Assembly: GCA_041674705.1 (NCBI GenBank)
Contig: JBAYVF010000038.1
Span: forward strand, 1 to 5,010
Direction of reading: 5' to 3'
Length of the DNA: 5,010 bases
From: Aquincolibacterium sp041674705
GTDB lineage: Bacteria > Omnitrophota > Omnitrophia > Omnitrophales > Aquincolibacteriaceae
Both the position numbers and the translations under genes were made by a program. This document shows, in pieces, positions 4,964-5,010 of the stretch. A model generated the notes under the pieces. It saw nothing but the letters and a program-made list of their open reading frames with translations, did no database searches and was not told the origin of the DNA. Positions within the stretch are counted from its first letter, which is position 1; every line of letters begins with the position of its first letter.

Positions 4964-5010
4964 CGCATCATCCAGCTTTCGTCCTTTGAGGCGACGGCGA
5001 GAGCGTTAAA
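4960..5010 (-). CDS. Possible 3' end of an upstream gene (partial)
   Basis: The frame is open from the window edge to a TGA at 4962-4960 and reads FNALAVASKDESWMMR. The stop overlaps the DUF3108 start in the ATGA arrangement common for coupled operon genes. Sixteen open codons could occur by chance, and the peptide is too short to recognise. A second minus-strand frame stays open for 13 codons (to 4968), and the DUF3108 frame itself is open from 5005, so the call rests mainly on the stop-start overlap. Confidence 0.4.
   Translation of the reverse strand, partial: FNALAVASKDESWMMR

Noticed and set aside
4968..5009. Minus-strand frame reading LTLSPSPQRTKAG before a TGA
   Set aside because: It is short, low in complexity, and its stop does not abut the DUF3108 start as neatly as the ATGA frame does. 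It cannot be supported as a gene.

Overview
The window is a compact stretch of bacterial chromosome in which every convincing gene lies on the minus strand, so transcription runs from high to low coordinates. It contains two lipopolysaccharide inner-core genes: a heptose-7-phosphate kinase (hldA/rfaE1 type) and CMP-Kdo synthetase (kdsB). It also contains a periplasmic DUF3108 protein with a clear signal peptide. Together these indicate a Gram-negative (diderm) bacterium that makes Kdo and heptose. The mixed base composition, clean Shine-Dalgarno sites and two kinds of intergenic repeat resemble uncultured lineages such as Omnitrophota. That placement is an impression from memory, not a result.

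Layout in transcription order. (1) 5010-4960: possible last 16 codons of an upstream gene, whose TGA overlaps the next ATG. (2) 4963-4163: DUF3108 secreted protein. (3) 4162-3962: intergenic region with a repeat hairpin, a strong GC hairpin and an extended -10 promoter candidate. (4) 3961-2447: 504-residue DUF1846/UPF0371 protein. (5) 2423-2145: FmdB-type zinc-ribbon protein, 23 bases behind DUF1846 and almost certainly co-transcribed with it. (6) 2144-1957: a terminator, a second hairpin, and a near-consensus sigma-70 promoter (TTGACA, 17 bases, TATCAT). (7) 1956-946: hldA. (8) 945-807: a 7-base-period CCAAAT-rich inverted-repeat element. (9) 806-9: kdsB. (10) 6-1: the probable ATG of the next gene, with its own Shine-Dalgarno site.

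There are therefore probably three transcription units: upstream gene-DUF3108, DUF1846-fmdB, and hldA-kdsB-next gene. The third supplies activated sugars for the LPS inner core: HldA phosphorylates heptose-7-phosphate and KdsB activates Kdo with CTP. No RNA gene, CRISPR array, transposase or phage gene is visible. I do not see a novel multi-gene system. The points most worth a second look are the two repeat elements, the uncharacterised DUF1846 protein with a P-loop-like motif, the second cysteine cluster of the FmdB protein, and the dyads around the hldA promoter.
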